Positions 9,064 to 17,085 of a DNA stretch of 64,000 nucleotides are shown here, one piece after another. The notes beneath the pieces are model-generated. The model was given only the letters and a program-made list of their open reading frames with translations. It did not search any database and was not told the DNA's origin. Numbering within the stretch: position 1 is the stretch's first letter; every line of letters starts with the position of its first letter. Made by a program: the position numbers and the translations under genes. Origin of the DNA: Oscillospiraceae bacterium (GTDB taxonomy: Bacteria > Bacillota > Clostridia > Oscillospirales > Oscillospiraceae); contig JAFYHU010000037.1 of assembly GCA_017538965.1 (NCBI GenBank), forward strand, positions 1 to 64,000, given 5' to 3'.

Positions 9064-9663
9064 AAGGCGCGGCGCAGGAGTTGAGAGCGAGGGAAAACTT
9101 TCCCTGCCGCGCAAATGCAGGATGGCATGAACGGGCGCTCCCCTGCAGCTCCTCCCGTTTCGCGGCCAAAGAACGGTAAGTCCCTGACCATCCGGTTGCT
9201 GCAGCGAATGTGCTATAGGTATTGAAATTTGCGGCTACGTTGAAGGTACCTGCCAGACTTTGAACCTACAGCCATAAAAGCGCGACGCAGGAGTTGAGAG
9301 CGAAGGAAAACGTTCACTACCGCGCAAATGCAGGAGCCGGAGTCGGGCGCTCCCCAGGAGCTTGTACCGTTTCGCGGCCAGAGAACGGTAAGCCCCTTAA
9401 CAAGCACTGCTGCCGCGAATGATTATGGGGTACATGTTTATTCTTGCCATCCATAGGGAGGCATTACCAAGTGCCTCCGCTGCCGGCTTTCTACTCGCAC
9501 TTGGTCCCGACCAAACGCACATAACCGTCCCAACAAACAAAGCGCGGCGCAGAAGTTGAGAGCGAGGGAAAGCGTTCTCTGCCGCGCAAATGCAGGAGCC
9601 GGAGTCGGGCGCTCTACGGAAACGTTATCTGATGCCCGACTCCGGCTTTCTGCAATTACGCGG
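9064..9663. repeat. Repeat family A array 2 (three units)
   Basis: Units start near 9064, 9279 and 9541, about 200-260 bp apart. Each opens GCGCGRCGCAG, has the matching YTGCCGCGC about 45 bp later, then GCAAATGCAGGAGCCGGAGTC or similar, and ends GCTGCCGCGAATG. The third unit ends in a full inverted repeat: the arm at 9581-9610 is complementary, with few mismatches, to the arm at 9634-9663. No coding sequence is seen anywhere in 8972-10432. Confidence 0.7.
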
Positions 9664-9770
9664 ATTTTCAGTTTGGTGCTTGCACGTACCTTATCCCGCC
9701 GCGTTTTCTTGTTTTGTGTTTTCCGCGGTGAGCGTGCCGGGAGTAATCCTGCAGATGGGAACACCTCATC

Positions 9771-9990
9771 CGTCAACCAGTTTGCGAACTGGTTGACACC
9801 TTCTCCGCTTTGCGGTGCCCAGAGAATCGTTCGGGCTTACGCTAATCCTCCGATTCTCCGACCGCTGCAGTAATCCCGCAATGCCTTCCTCTGCCACTGG
9901 CAGCGGCATTGCGCGATTCCATGAGGGGAAGGGCGCCTGCGGGCGCGGGGATGCGGAGCGATCTGGGGATCGCTCCCTACGGGCGTGGAG
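9771..9990. repeat. Repeat family B copy 3 (long form)
   Basis: Begins ACACCTCATCCG, contains the hairpin AACCAGTTTGCGAACTGGTT, then GGGGAAGGGCGCCTGCGGGC, and ends with the GGAGCGATC/GATCGCTCC core hairpin and CTACGGGCG. Confidence 0.65.
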
Positions 9991-10043
9991 TTTTTTACGC
10001 TTCTCGCGCGTCGTTATGCTCCCTACGGGTATCATTTTTTCAA

Positions 10044-10143
10044 ACCCCATGGCGTAAGCCGGGGGTTTTTCGTCGCAGTGCGTTCGGGATCAGGGAACGG
10101 TTTCGAAATCAGAACAACCGCTGCAGATAAGCAGAAAGCCGCT
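10044..10143. repeat. Repeat family C copy 2
   Basis: Starts with ACCCCATGGCGTAAGCCGGGG followed by TTTTT, which is itself terminator-like, and continues with TTCGGGATCAGGGAACGG, TTTCGAAATCAGAAC and AAGCAGAAAGCCGC. Confidence 0.65.
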
Positions 10144-10147
10144 TTCC

Positions 10148-10250
10148 TTATGGCGTAAGCCGGGGGTTTTTCGTCGCAGAGGGTTCGGGATCAGGGAACG
10201 GTTTTGAAATCAGAACGACCACTGCAGATAAGCAGAAAGCCGCTTTCCTT
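10148..10250. repeat. Repeat family C copy 3
   Basis: Immediately follows copy 2 in tandem with the same words in the same order and nearly the same length. Confidence 0.65.
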
Positions 10251-10251
10251 T

Positions 10252-10310
10252 GGCGCCTGCGGGCGCGGGATTGCGGAGCGATCTGGGGATCGCTCCCTAC
10301 GGGCGCGGAG
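10252..10310. repeat. Repeat family B copy 4 (short form)
   Basis: GGCGCCTGCGGGCGCGGGATT plus the GGAGCGATC/GATCGCTCC hairpin, sitting between two family C copies. Confidence 0.6.
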
Positions 10311-10322
10311 TTGCAGGAAATT

Positions 10323-10349
10323 AAAAACCCCCATGGCCAGGGGGTTTTT
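10323..10349 (-). terminator. Terminator inside repeat family C
   Basis: AAAAACCCCC at 10323-10332 pairs with GGGGGTTTTT at 10340-10349 around a 7-nt loop. It works in either direction and lies about 85 bp beyond the stop of the transporter gene. Confidence 0.75.
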
Positions 10350-10430
10350 GTCGCAAGGGGTTCGGGATCAGAGATTGGTTTCGAAATCAGAACGACCACT
10401 GCAGATGAGCAGAAAGCCGCTTTCCTTGTG
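10323..10430. repeat. Repeat family C copy 4, next to the transporter stop codon
   Basis: The fourth copy ends 3 bp from the stop codon of the minus-strand transporter gene, and its first 27 bp form a strong terminator hairpin. Confidence 0.65.
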
Positions 10431-10432
10431 AC

Positions 10433-11953
10433 TCATTTGACGCCTTTCAGGATCTCCGCTTCCGTTCTGCGTTTGGGATCCAGTTTTCGCTCCAGAAAGC
10501 TGATCAGGATGCTGAACAGATCTTCCAGCACAAAGTAGATCAGCGCCACCGCAATCAGCGGGAAGAAGGGTTCATAGGTGCGGCTGCGCACGATGTCGCT
10601 CATCTTCGTCAGATCCTGGACCGCGATATAGCCGACGATGGCCGTCGCCTTCAGGAGGCTGACAATCTCGCCTTTGCATGCGGGCAGGATGTGCGGCAGC
10701 GCCTGCGGCAGGATGAAGCGGAAGAAGGTTCCCCGTTCCGTATGCCCCAGCGAATACGCCGCCTCGTACTGCCCTCTGTCAACGGCGTCCACCCCGATTT
10801 TCAGAAGGCCGTATATCCCCGAACCGAAGGTCAGCGTAAAGCCGACGATGGAGATCACAATGCCGCTGACGGAAACGTGGCCGAAAATAACGTAATACAG
10901 GATCATCAGCAGAACCACCATGGGCATTCCCTGCACCAGCCGCAGGGCCACATTCGTGACCGTGTTGGCGACGGGGTTTCCCTTTCGGCACAGCATGAAG
11001 ATGCCGAAGCCCAGCATCGTTCCGAACAGGACGGAAAAGCCCGTGATGATCAGAGTATTCTCAATGCCCTTCACGAAGAGCTTCCAGCGATCCTCTCTGA
11101 TAAAATTCTTTTCGATGCTCTCGAGAATTCTCTCGAAGAAGGACGCCTCTCCGCCGGACTCCGTACTTCTCACAACGATCCTGGTGCCGCCGGTATAATA
11201 GGGCTGAGAGAAATTGATGCTCTCCATGCGTTCCGGCGTAATGGCAAAGCCGGAAGCCGAAAAATCGACCTTTCCGGACTGAATGGCCGGAAGAATCCCG
11301 TCAAAATTCATCGGGATGATCTCAATCCCGTAGCCGAATTCCCTGCAGAAGAGAATGGCCATCTCCACCTCAAAGCCGACGACCTCTCCGGAGCGCATAT
11401 AGTCAAAGGGCGGGAAGCCCGCCTCTGTGGCAAATACCAGCACCCCGTTCTCCGCACTCAGGTCCTGAGGATCCGGCATGGTCTTGTCTTCTTCGGCAGC
11501 ATGCAGCCACTTGTCCAGCATTTCGTCCATGAGGCCCTTTTCCCGGGCGGCGTCCATCCAGGCATCCATCTGATCCCTGAGCTTTCCGCCTTCCGGCGTT
11601 TTCGCAAAGACAACACCGCAGGAATACTCGTCCATGGCCGGTTCCAGAATCGTCAGCTCCATTCCCTCCTGCCGCATCATCTCCAGCGCGATGCCATCCG
11701 AGGGAAAGGCATCGATTTTCCCGGTTTCCAGCGCGACGGCAAGGTCCGGCAGACTGTTGTAGTACACAATCTCCGCATGGGGAAACCAGGTCAGAACGTC
11801 CCTGTCAAATGTAGATCCGGTCTGCACGCCGAAGCGCTTCCCGTCCAGCTCCTGCATCTCGGGCGGCAATTCCTCCGCACAGCATGCGGGTGAAAAAACC
11901 AGCGGCAAAGCAGCCAGAATCCCTATCAAAATCAGCAAGCGTAAAGTCTTCAT
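10433..11953 (-). CDS. Amino-acid ABC transporter: two substrate-binding domains fused to a permease
   Basis: A 506-residue protein. After a signal sequence (about 1-26) come two type 3 solute-binding domains: a degenerate first one (about 30-150) and a fuller second one (about 165-275) with GFEVEMAILFCREFGY and FSQPYYTGGTRIVV. The C-terminal third (about 290-490) is a HisM/GlnP-type permease domain with QGMPMVVLLMILYY and the ATPase-contact loop EAAYSLGHTERGTFFRFILPQ. Polar amino acid uptake is inferred. No ATPase gene lies nearby, so the partner must be encoded elsewhere. Its start overlaps the stop of a 27-codon upstream frame (ATGA). Confidence 0.85.
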   Translation of the reverse strand: MKTLRLLILIGILAALPLVFSPACCAEELPPEMQELDGKRFGVQTGSTFDRDVLTWFPHAEIVYYNSLPDLAVALETGKIDAFPSDGIALEMMRQEGMELTILEPAMDEYSCGVVFAKTPEGGKLRDQMDAWMDAAREKGLMDEMLDKWLHAAEEDKTMPDPQDLSAENGVLVFATEAGFPPFDYMRSGEVVGFEVEMAILFCREFGYGIEIIPMNFDGILPAIQSGKVDFSASGFAITPERMESINFSQPYYTGGTRIVVRSTESGGEASFFERILESIEKNFIREDRWKLFVKGIENTLIITGFSVLFGTMLGFGIFMLCRKGNPVANTVTNVALRLVQGMPMVVLLMILYYVIFGHVSVSGIVISIVGFTLTFGSGIYGLLKIGVDAVDRGQYEAAYSLGHTERGTFFRFILPQALPHILPACKGEIVSLLKATAIVGYIAVQDLTKMSDIVRSRTYEPFFPLIAVALIYFVLEDLFSILISFLERKLDPKRRTEAEILKGVK

Positions 11954-12033
11954 GTTGTTCCTGCCCGTTTCGAGAGAATCGTCCTCTGCCCCGCCGCCGA
12001 AGCTTCAGACTGATCGGATGTTTCCTTGCTCAT
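11950..12033 (-). CDS. Possible 27-residue upstream peptide coupled to the transporter
   Basis: An ATG with a strong GAGGAGG site opens a short frame (MSKETSDQSEASAAG...) whose stop TGA overlaps the transporter start as ATGA. It is hydrophilic and not recognised. It could be a translated leader that couples ribosomes into the transporter gene, or a chance frame. Confidence 0.35.
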   Translation of the reverse strand: MSKETSDQSEASAAGQRTILSKRAGTT

Positions 12034-12076
12034 TCCTTTTCCTCCTCAGCATGCTCTGCTGTTCTTCCGGAATGCC

Positions 12077-13318
12077 TCAACCCTCTTTGCCCAGCACTTC
12101 TTTCAGATGTGCCTGATCCGTCTCGTCCGGTTTATACCCGGCGTCCAGGGCCTTCTGAAACCATTCCGCCGCCTTTTCCGTATCCTGCTCCACGCCGTTG
12201 CCAAGGTAGAAGCAGTCCCCGAGGGCAAACATTGCAACCGGGAATCCCTGATCCGCAGCCTCCCGGAAGAGCGCAGCCGCCTTCTCATAATCCTGTTCCA
12301 CGCCCTGCGCGGTATAATAGCAGAATCCGAGATTGAACTTCGCATCGGCGATCCCCTTCTCAGCGGCAGCCTCGAAATACTTCAGCATTTCTTCGTAATT
12401 CTGCTCAACTCCGGTTCCGTCGCGATAGCAGACTCCGAGATTGAACATTGCCATGGGCTCCCCGTTCTCGACAGCCAGCCTGTAGTATTTCAGCATCTCA
12501 TCCGTATTCTGCTCTGTTCCGAGGCCGGCTCCGTAATAATAACCCACTGCCGTCTGTGCTTCCGGATAGCCCTGCTCCGCCGCAAGTTTGAAACAGGCAA
12601 ACGCTTTATCATAATCCTGTTCCACCCCGAGTCCGTTCTGATACAGGACGCCGAGATTGTACTGTGCGCGGCCCTCGCCCTGATCGGCAGCCTGCCTGTA
12701 ATATTCCGCCGCCTTCTCATAATCCTGCTCTACGCCCCATCCGTTCTCATAACAGATGCCCGTATAATAGCATGCTTCCGGATGTTCCTGGTCGGCTGCC
12801 AGCCGCAGATACCTGGCGCCTTCTTCCAGGTTCTGTTCAATGTCTTCCCCGTTCAGGTAGAGACAGCCGATTGCGCACTGCGATTCCGCGTCCCCGCGGT
12901 CGGCGCAGAATCTGAGGAGTTCTTCCGCCTTGTCCGCATCCTTCTCTACGCCTTTTCCGTCCAGGAAGCAGAAGGCAAGATTAAATTTTGCCGTCAGATT
13001 TCCCTGGTCGGCGGCAAACCGGTAGTAGATCACCGCCTCTTCATCATTCTCTTCAACACCCAGTCCTTCGTCGTAGCAGACTCCGAGCCAGAGCTGCGCC
13101 ATGGCATCGCCCGTCCAGGCTGCCTTTCGAAGGATCGGAACGGCCGTTTCATAATCTTCGGCTTTCAGCAGAGCATGCGCCTGTTTGAGCAGGTCGGCTG
13201 TGCCCGTCATTTCCTCTGCCGTCTCTTCCGCAGAATCCGCTGCGAAAGCCTGGCCCTCTGCCATCATCATGCACAGACAGCAAAGCAGAAGAATCACGAA
13301 CCGTTTTTTCATGTTCAC
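12077..13318 (-). CDS. Secreted Sel1-repeat (TPR-like) protein
   Basis: About 413 residues. A signal peptide (KKRFVILLLCCLCMMMAEGQAFA) is followed by nine Sel1 repeats of about 36 residues. Each carries the pattern A-x-x-x-L-G-x-x-Y...G-x-G-V-E-Q-x-x-E-K-A. Sel1 repeats form alpha/alpha superhelices that bind other proteins; the partner here is unknown. A GTG at 13318 is favoured because GGGAGG lies 8 nt upstream; the next ATG at 13312 has poorer spacing. A second Sel1 protein of almost identical size lies at 44615. Confidence 0.88.
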   Translation of the reverse strand: MNMKKRFVILLLCCLCMMMAEGQAFAADSAEETAEEMTGTADLLKQAHALLKAEDYETAVPILRKAAWTGDAMAQLWLGVCYDEGLGVEENDEEAVIYYRFAADQGNLTAKFNLAFCFLDGKGVEKDADKAEELLRFCADRGDAESQCAIGCLYLNGEDIEQNLEEGARYLRLAADQEHPEACYYTGICYENGWGVEQDYEKAAEYYRQAADQGEGRAQYNLGVLYQNGLGVEQDYDKAFACFKLAAEQGYPEAQTAVGYYYGAGLGTEQNTDEMLKYYRLAVENGEPMAMFNLGVCYRDGTGVEQNYEEMLKYFEAAAEKGIADAKFNLGFCYYTAQGVEQDYEKAAALFREAADQGFPVAMFALGDCFYLGNGVEQDTEKAAEWFQKALDAGYKPDETDQAHLKEVLGKEG

Positions 13319-13381
13319 GGAACCATCCTCCCTTTCCTTCCGGCCTCCGCCGGCTTGTATTTCCATACCACCTTCCCCGAA

Positions 13382-13804
13382 TCAGAACTGAAACAGATTC
13401 AGCCCTGTTCCGTCCTCATCCAGCTTTCTTTCCACAACCCCTTCAAGCTTCCTCACAAACATCTCGCAGGTCGCGGAAATCCGGCATTCGTTCAGGTGCC
13501 CGCCGATCACGCTCATATCCTCCCTGCACAGATTGATATGCAGATGCAGATAGGGCTCCCCGTTTTTGGTTGTGATGCTGCCGAGGAGCGACGTGATCTC
13601 CATCGGCCCGTCGAAGCTGTGCCTGTGATACTGCTTTTCCCCGACGTCATAGAGCCCGATCACCGCATGGTCCGAAGCCCCGAGCGCTTCTACCGTACCG
13701 AGCAGAATCTGCTCATTCCGGCAGAATTCCGTCAACGCGGAAACGATTTCTTCCCCGCGATCCAGCCGGATTACATAGGTGTCCTGAAATTTCCTGTAGT
13801 CCAT
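13382..13804 (-). CDS. PPC-domain (DUF296) putative DNA-binding protein
   Basis: A 140-residue protein made of a single plants-and-prokaryotes-conserved domain. LHLHINLCREDMSVIGGHL contains the conserved histidines, and GHLNECRISATCEM is the C-terminal signature. Bacterial members form trimers; some bind DNA (AT-hook-linked forms in plants) but most are uncharacterised. The ATG at 13804 is preferred over 13819 because GAGAGG lies 5-6 nt upstream. Confidence 0.8.
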   Translation of the reverse strand: MDYRKFQDTYVIRLDRGEEIVSALTEFCRNEQILLGTVEALGASDHAVIGLYDVGEKQYHRHSFDGPMEITSLLGSITTKNGEPYLHLHINLCREDMSVIGGHLNECRISATCEMFVRKLEGVVERKLDEDGTGLNLFQF

Positions 13805-13853
13805 CTGTGCCTCTCCCATCTTGCTTATTATTTAAGAAAAAAGAAGGGAAATC

Positions 13854-14222
13854 CTATATGGAATTTCTCCTCCGTATGTTCGTCAGATCGACGCTGATTT
13901 CCAGCAGTTCCTTCACGAGCTCGTCTTCGGCGGAACCGTCGAGAAGAATTGTTATCCAGTGTTCCTTGTTCATGTGATAACCCGGCAGAATCCCGGGCTG
14001 GCTCCTGTATGCCCCCATCAGGATCGGCCCGCACTTCACATCAACAATATCCGCTGTCCCTTCACGCTCCATCCCCAGCTTCCGGTAGGGAACGCGCATG
14101 GCAACGGCAAACCATTTTCGGTTTCCCTGATGACGGAAAACGAAACTGTCATCGTCCCAGGGATACCCTGCCTCTGTCGAATATCTCTCGCCGACATATT
14201 GTATCAGCTCGTCTTTTGTCAT
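13854..14222 (-). CDS. MmcQ/YjbR family protein
   Basis: A 122-residue single-domain protein of the CyaY-like MmcQ/YjbR fold. The visible signatures are an early WFAVAMRVPYRKLG strand-turn and a late GYHMNKEHWITILLDG segment. Family members are described as DNA-binding-like, but their role is unsettled. The ATG follows GAGAGG at 7 nt. It is on the same strand as the PPC-domain gene, 50 bp away. Confidence 0.82.
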   Translation of the reverse strand: MTKDELIQYVGERYSTEAGYPWDDDSFVFRHQGNRKWFAVAMRVPYRKLGMEREGTADIVDVKCGPILMGAYRSQPGILPGYHMNKEHWITILLDGSAEDELVKELLEISVDLTNIRRRNSI

Positions 14223-14261
14223 GGAAATCCTCTCTCTGCGCCGCCCCGCGGCGCCTGTCTT

Positions 14262-14504
14262 TCAGCTTGCCGCTTTATTGTTCCGTTCCTTTAAATACAT
14301 ATCGGCAATCTCAGAGGGGCCGTCCCACCAGAGTTTTGATTCGCGATCATAGAGAAGTTTGCAGGTTCCGGACTGAAGAAAAGCTGGCAGGATTTCTTCC
14401 GGCGTTGTGTTTAATTCGTCTGCAAGTTCTTCCGCAACCATGGCAGCGATCATGTCAATGGCTGCATTCTCTTTCTCTAATGAAATCTCGTTTGTCATAG
14501 CCAT
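14262..14504 (-). CDS. Small acidic protein, third gene of the DUF3791/DUF3990 cassette
   Basis: An 80-residue acidic protein (ISLEKENAAIDMIAAMVAEE...) with two predicted helices and a C-terminal segment SKLWWDGPSEIADMY. Its start overlaps the stop of the DUF3990 gene by 10 nt, so the two are translationally coupled. I do not recognise a named domain. Position and coupling suggest it acts with the ADP-ribosyltransferase-like neighbour, perhaps as antitoxin or chaperone. That is inference. Confidence 0.65.
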   Translation of the reverse strand: MAMTNEISLEKENAAIDMIAAMVAEELADELNTTPEEILPAFLQSGTCKLLYDRESKLWWDGPSEIADMYLKERNNKAAS

Positions 14505-15058
14505 ATCGTATCACTTCCTTGCCAGGTAAGTGTTTCCAGCGCACGTTCCGTGCGAAAGCAGAACTGATCCTGCAGTCGTTCAGGAAGCAAAAGCTGAATA
14601 CATATTCCGTCCGCGTTTTCAGTCCCGAGTTCGCCAAACACTCCTTGCATATACGCGGCAATCGTTGCGTTCGTGTCATCGTTTGCTATCTTTCCGGATA
14701 TGATATCATAAGGTTTTAGCTGTTTTACCAGATCGGGAAACGTATTTTTCTTTCGATGTCCGACAATGCAATGGAGCCACTCGGTATCGGCAGAAGGATA
14801 ATCAAGGATCTTCAAATCGTTCTTCCTGTCATACCGAAAGCTGCTGACAATCCCGAATTTTTGTGCAGGAGCTGTGACTCCGTTTTCCCGTGCTTTTCGT
14901 GTACTGATTTTGGCGAAGCTCTGCGCCTGTTTTAAAGAAGAAGTAAGATAAAAGCCCTGCCCAAAATCTTTATATTTCGCGCATTTTGCCAGATCCGGCC
15001 AGCGTACTTCGCAGTAGCTTCCGTGATACAGAAGCATCTGGTTTTTCAGTTCAGGCAT
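14495..15058 (-). CDS. DUF3990 protein, ADP-ribosyltransferase-like
   Basis: A 187-residue cytoplasmic protein. LLYHGSYCEVRWPD (about 9-22), DFGQGFYLTSSLKQAQSFA (about 31-49) and the late QDQFCFRTERALE (about 163-175) match DUF3990, which I recall as part of the ADP-ribosyltransferase superfamily. In that fold the YHGS, GFY and final Gln/Glu positions line the NAD site. The gene overlaps a DUF3791 gene upstream by 8 nt and an acidic gene downstream by 10 nt, so all three are coupled. A toxin-antitoxin or regulatory ADP-ribosylation role is likely but unproven. Confidence 0.75.
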   Translation of the reverse strand: MPELKNQMLLYHGSYCEVRWPDLAKCAKYKDFGQGFYLTSSLKQAQSFAKISTRKARENGVTAPAQKFGIVSSFRYDRKNDLKILDYPSADTEWLHCIVGHRKKNTFPDLVKQLKPYDIISGKIANDDTNATIAAYMQGVFGELGTENADGICIQLLLPERLQDQFCFRTERALETLTWQGSDTIWL

Positions 15059-15272
15059 AACGGCACCCCTTATTCTTCAGGTACGGGATAATGTCTTCCC
15101 ATATTGCTTCATCGCCTTCTACGTGGAAGATTCCAAAACAATCGCGGATGTATTCAAATACCCGATATTCGCCGAAAATGCGTCCGACCTCTCCGATGGA
15201 AAGATTCCATTTCCGGGTGGCAAGTCTGACAATTCTCAGCTGCATATAGGTAATCTGGCTTCGTTCTGACAT
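15051..15272 (-). CDS. DUF3791 protein
   Basis: A 73-residue protein, mostly helical, with IGEVGRIFGEYRVFEYIRDC and a C-terminal DIIPYLKNKGC. DUF3791 genes are regularly found immediately upstream of DUF3990 genes in Clostridia. The ATG at 15272 follows GAGGAG by 7 nt; the longer frame upstream has no ribosome site. It is the first gene of the three-gene cassette and a candidate antitoxin. Confidence 0.7.
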   Translation of the reverse strand: MSERSQITYMQLRIVRLATRKWNLSIGEVGRIFGEYRVFEYIRDCFGIFHVEGDEAIWEDIIPYLKNKGCRYA

Positions 15273-15347
15273 GCTGTTTCTCCTCTTTTGGAATCCCTCG
15301 CAGATGACGGATTTCCTTCTTCTGCTGTCTGAATTCTCTCTTCTGTT

Positions 15348-15376
15348 ATAATAATCCAAACTGCAGGATAACACAA
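15348..15376 (-). promoter_or_regulatory. Promoter for the DUF3791-DUF3990 cassette
   Basis: On the minus strand TTGTGT (15376-15371), 17-bp spacer and TATTAT (15353-15348), about 75 bp before the first start codon. Confidence 0.55.
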
Positions 15377-15422
15377 CCAAAATTTCAAAGACGAGTTCCC
15401 CGCTGCAGCGGCATTTCCGCTT

Positions 15423-16421
15423 TCAGCTTTGCAGCGGCTCTGCCGCCGCATACATCTCCGCGATCTCCCTCGCCGCTCTGCCTGCCTCTTCCCTCACGTC
15501 CTCGGGCGTCAAAATCTCCGCCTCCGTCCCGAAGCCGAAAAGCCAGGCATGAAACTGCGGGCTCACCGCCAGCTTTACCGTAAAGGTAAAGTGCTCCTCC
15601 CCGTCGGGGATCAGCATCGTCTCCGGTCCGAAGCGGTCGAACACAGCCCCGGCGAGATGATTCCGGAACCGCATCTTCACCTGCCGCTCTTCCCCGGTAA
15701 ACATTCCGAACACCTTCTGGTTGTACGAAGACATGTCGATCCTGGAGAACGCCGTCTTCCCTTCCCGTTTCTCCTCCATCGCGGTGATCTCCAGCATCTT
15801 GTCCACGCGATAATGCTTGATGATGCCGGCTTCCCCGTCCCAGGCCAGCATGTAATAGTTCTCGTCGTCCCACATCAGCGCAAACGGACTGACCTGATAC
15901 CAGCCTCCGTCTTTCCGGAGATGCCGCTGCCCGTTCACCATCAGCTCGAAATAGCGGAACCGGGTCTTCCGGTCCCGGTTGATCGCGTCGGAAATCTTGT
16001 CCACGTTGTAATAGACGCTCTCGTTCATGCTCTTGACCCGATTGCGCACATATACCTGCCGTTCCAGCAGCTGCTCGTCATAGACGCTGGCCAGCTCCTC
16101 GATCTTCTTGATCAGGGACCTGGTTTTCCTCTTCGTGATGAATTTGGAAGACTGCACGCTGTCCACAAGCAGCTTCAGCTCCGGCAGCTGAAAGCTCCGC
16201 TGCCCGACAAAGTATTTTCCCTTGCTCTGGATGATGTCGAGCCCGTAAAGCCTCAGCGCATCCATGTCGTCATAGATGCTCTTCCGCTCCGCCCTGATGT
16301 CATAGCGTGCCAGCTCCTCTATGATCTGCGGCACGGTCACCGGATGATTCTCGTCGCTGTTCTTCAGAAGATAATCCTTCAGAATCAGCAGCTTCAGCTT
16401 CTGTTTCTCCGACCTCGCCAT
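15423..16421 (-). CDS. WYL-domain transcriptional regulator
   Basis: A 332-residue regulator. Residues 5-70 form a winged HTH of the DeoR/HTH_11 type (VPQIIEELARYDIRAERKSIYDDM). The middle holds a WYL domain with YQVSPFALMWDDENYYMLAW, and the C-terminal WCX region ends near EDVREEAGRAAREIAEM. WYL domains bind nucleic acids or nucleotides and often control defence and DNA-repair genes. The ATG follows GAGGAG by 6 nt. Its targets are unknown; the upstream flank holds tandem repeats rather than a gene. Confidence 0.88.
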   Translation of the reverse strand: MARSEKQKLKLLILKDYLLKNSDENHPVTVPQIIEELARYDIRAERKSIYDDMDALRLYGLDIIQSKGKYFVGQRSFQLPELKLLVDSVQSSKFITKRKTRSLIKKIEELASVYDEQLLERQVYVRNRVKSMNESVYYNVDKISDAINRDRKTRFRYFELMVNGQRHLRKDGGWYQVSPFALMWDDENYYMLAWDGEAGIIKHYRVDKMLEITAMEEKREGKTAFSRIDMSSYNQKVFGMFTGEERQVKMRFRNHLAGAVFDRFGPETMLIPDGEEHFTFTVKLAVSPQFHAWLFGFGTEAEILTPEDVREEAGRAAREIAEMYAAAEPLQS

Positions 16422-16487
16422 AAAATTCTCCTCATCATCTTTATTACCGTGGTTGAGTTTGGATGTTTGGATGTATATTATCTTCTA

Positions 16488-16571
16488 ATTGGGTAGTCTG
16501 TATAGCTGTTTGTGTAGTCGATTGGGTAGTCTGTACAGCCGTTTGGGTAGTCGATTGGGTAGTCCGAGTGG
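16488..16571. repeat. Short tandem repeat GGGTAGTC / GTTTGGGTAGTCGATT
   Basis: The words TTGGGTAGTC, TGTACAGCCGTTT and GTAGTCGATTGGGTAGTC repeat about every 36 bp with small changes. In 16422-16755 I see only this array and no gene. Confidence 0.65.
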
Positions 16572-16755
16572 TACAATAAACAATAACTTTCATCTTTTAT
16601 ATTATCAAATCTCAAGTCCGATTTAAAGTACTTTTTTTGCATTCCCCTCATGCCAAAAAGTACGGTTTATCGGACTTCATTTTTAGTAGACTGTACCCGT
16701 CAAGAGAAAGCGAAGCCGAGTGCAAAAGCAATATTTCCGGAAAGGAGTGCTTCCA

Positions 16756-16866
16756 ATGAGAGGGTATTATGCCGCAAACGGATTTTATGGCCTGGTGGGC
16801 GATGTTTATGTCCTGTTCTCCGACGAGACGGACTACTACGAATACATGGAGGAGGAAGCTGCGTAA
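16756..16866 (+). CDS. 36-residue acidic/aromatic microprotein
   Basis: Starts ATG after AAAGGAG. The product (MRGYYAANGFYGLVG, then DVYVLFSDETDYYEYMEE, then EAA) is rich in Tyr and acidic residues. The pattern of a G-Y-x-G-x-V start and an LF-x-x-E-x-D-Y-x-E-Y-M-E-E end resembles tiny conserved proteins of gut Clostridia (from memory, unverified). Its TAA overlaps the next start as TAATG. Function unknown. Confidence 0.6.
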   Translation: MRGYYAANGFYGLVGDVYVLFSDETDYYEYMEEEAA

Positions 16867-17033
16867 TGATACGAAAACTGACAGGCATCCAGAGAGTCCG
16901 GAAGACGGAGCCCATGACGCCCGAAGAGGTCGATCGTCTGCCGGACACTCCGCCGGGTCTCGGCAGCCTGGACGATATTGATTTCATGACCATGCTTGAA
17001 GAACTCCGCCTGGTCCGAACTCCGTTGCGATGA
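16866..17033 (+). CDS. 55-residue microprotein coupled to the preceding one
   Basis: Starts at the ATG in TAATG, so translation is coupled to the 36-residue protein. The sequence is basic at the start (IRKLTGIQRVRK) and then has a Pro/Asp-rich stretch (LPDTPPGLGSLDDIDFM) and a short helix. Not recognised. Confidence 0.55.
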   Translation: MIRKLTGIQRVRKTEPMTPEEVDRLPDTPPGLGSLDDIDFMTMLEELRLVRTPLR

Positions 17034-17085
17034 CGTGATCATATCTGTCATCTCATTTACTCAAACGGATTCCTCTTATCCCCTC

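Noticed and set aside
16488..16571. Possible CRISPR or iteron origin
   Set aside because: Only two to three short units, no unique spacers and no replication gene nearby.
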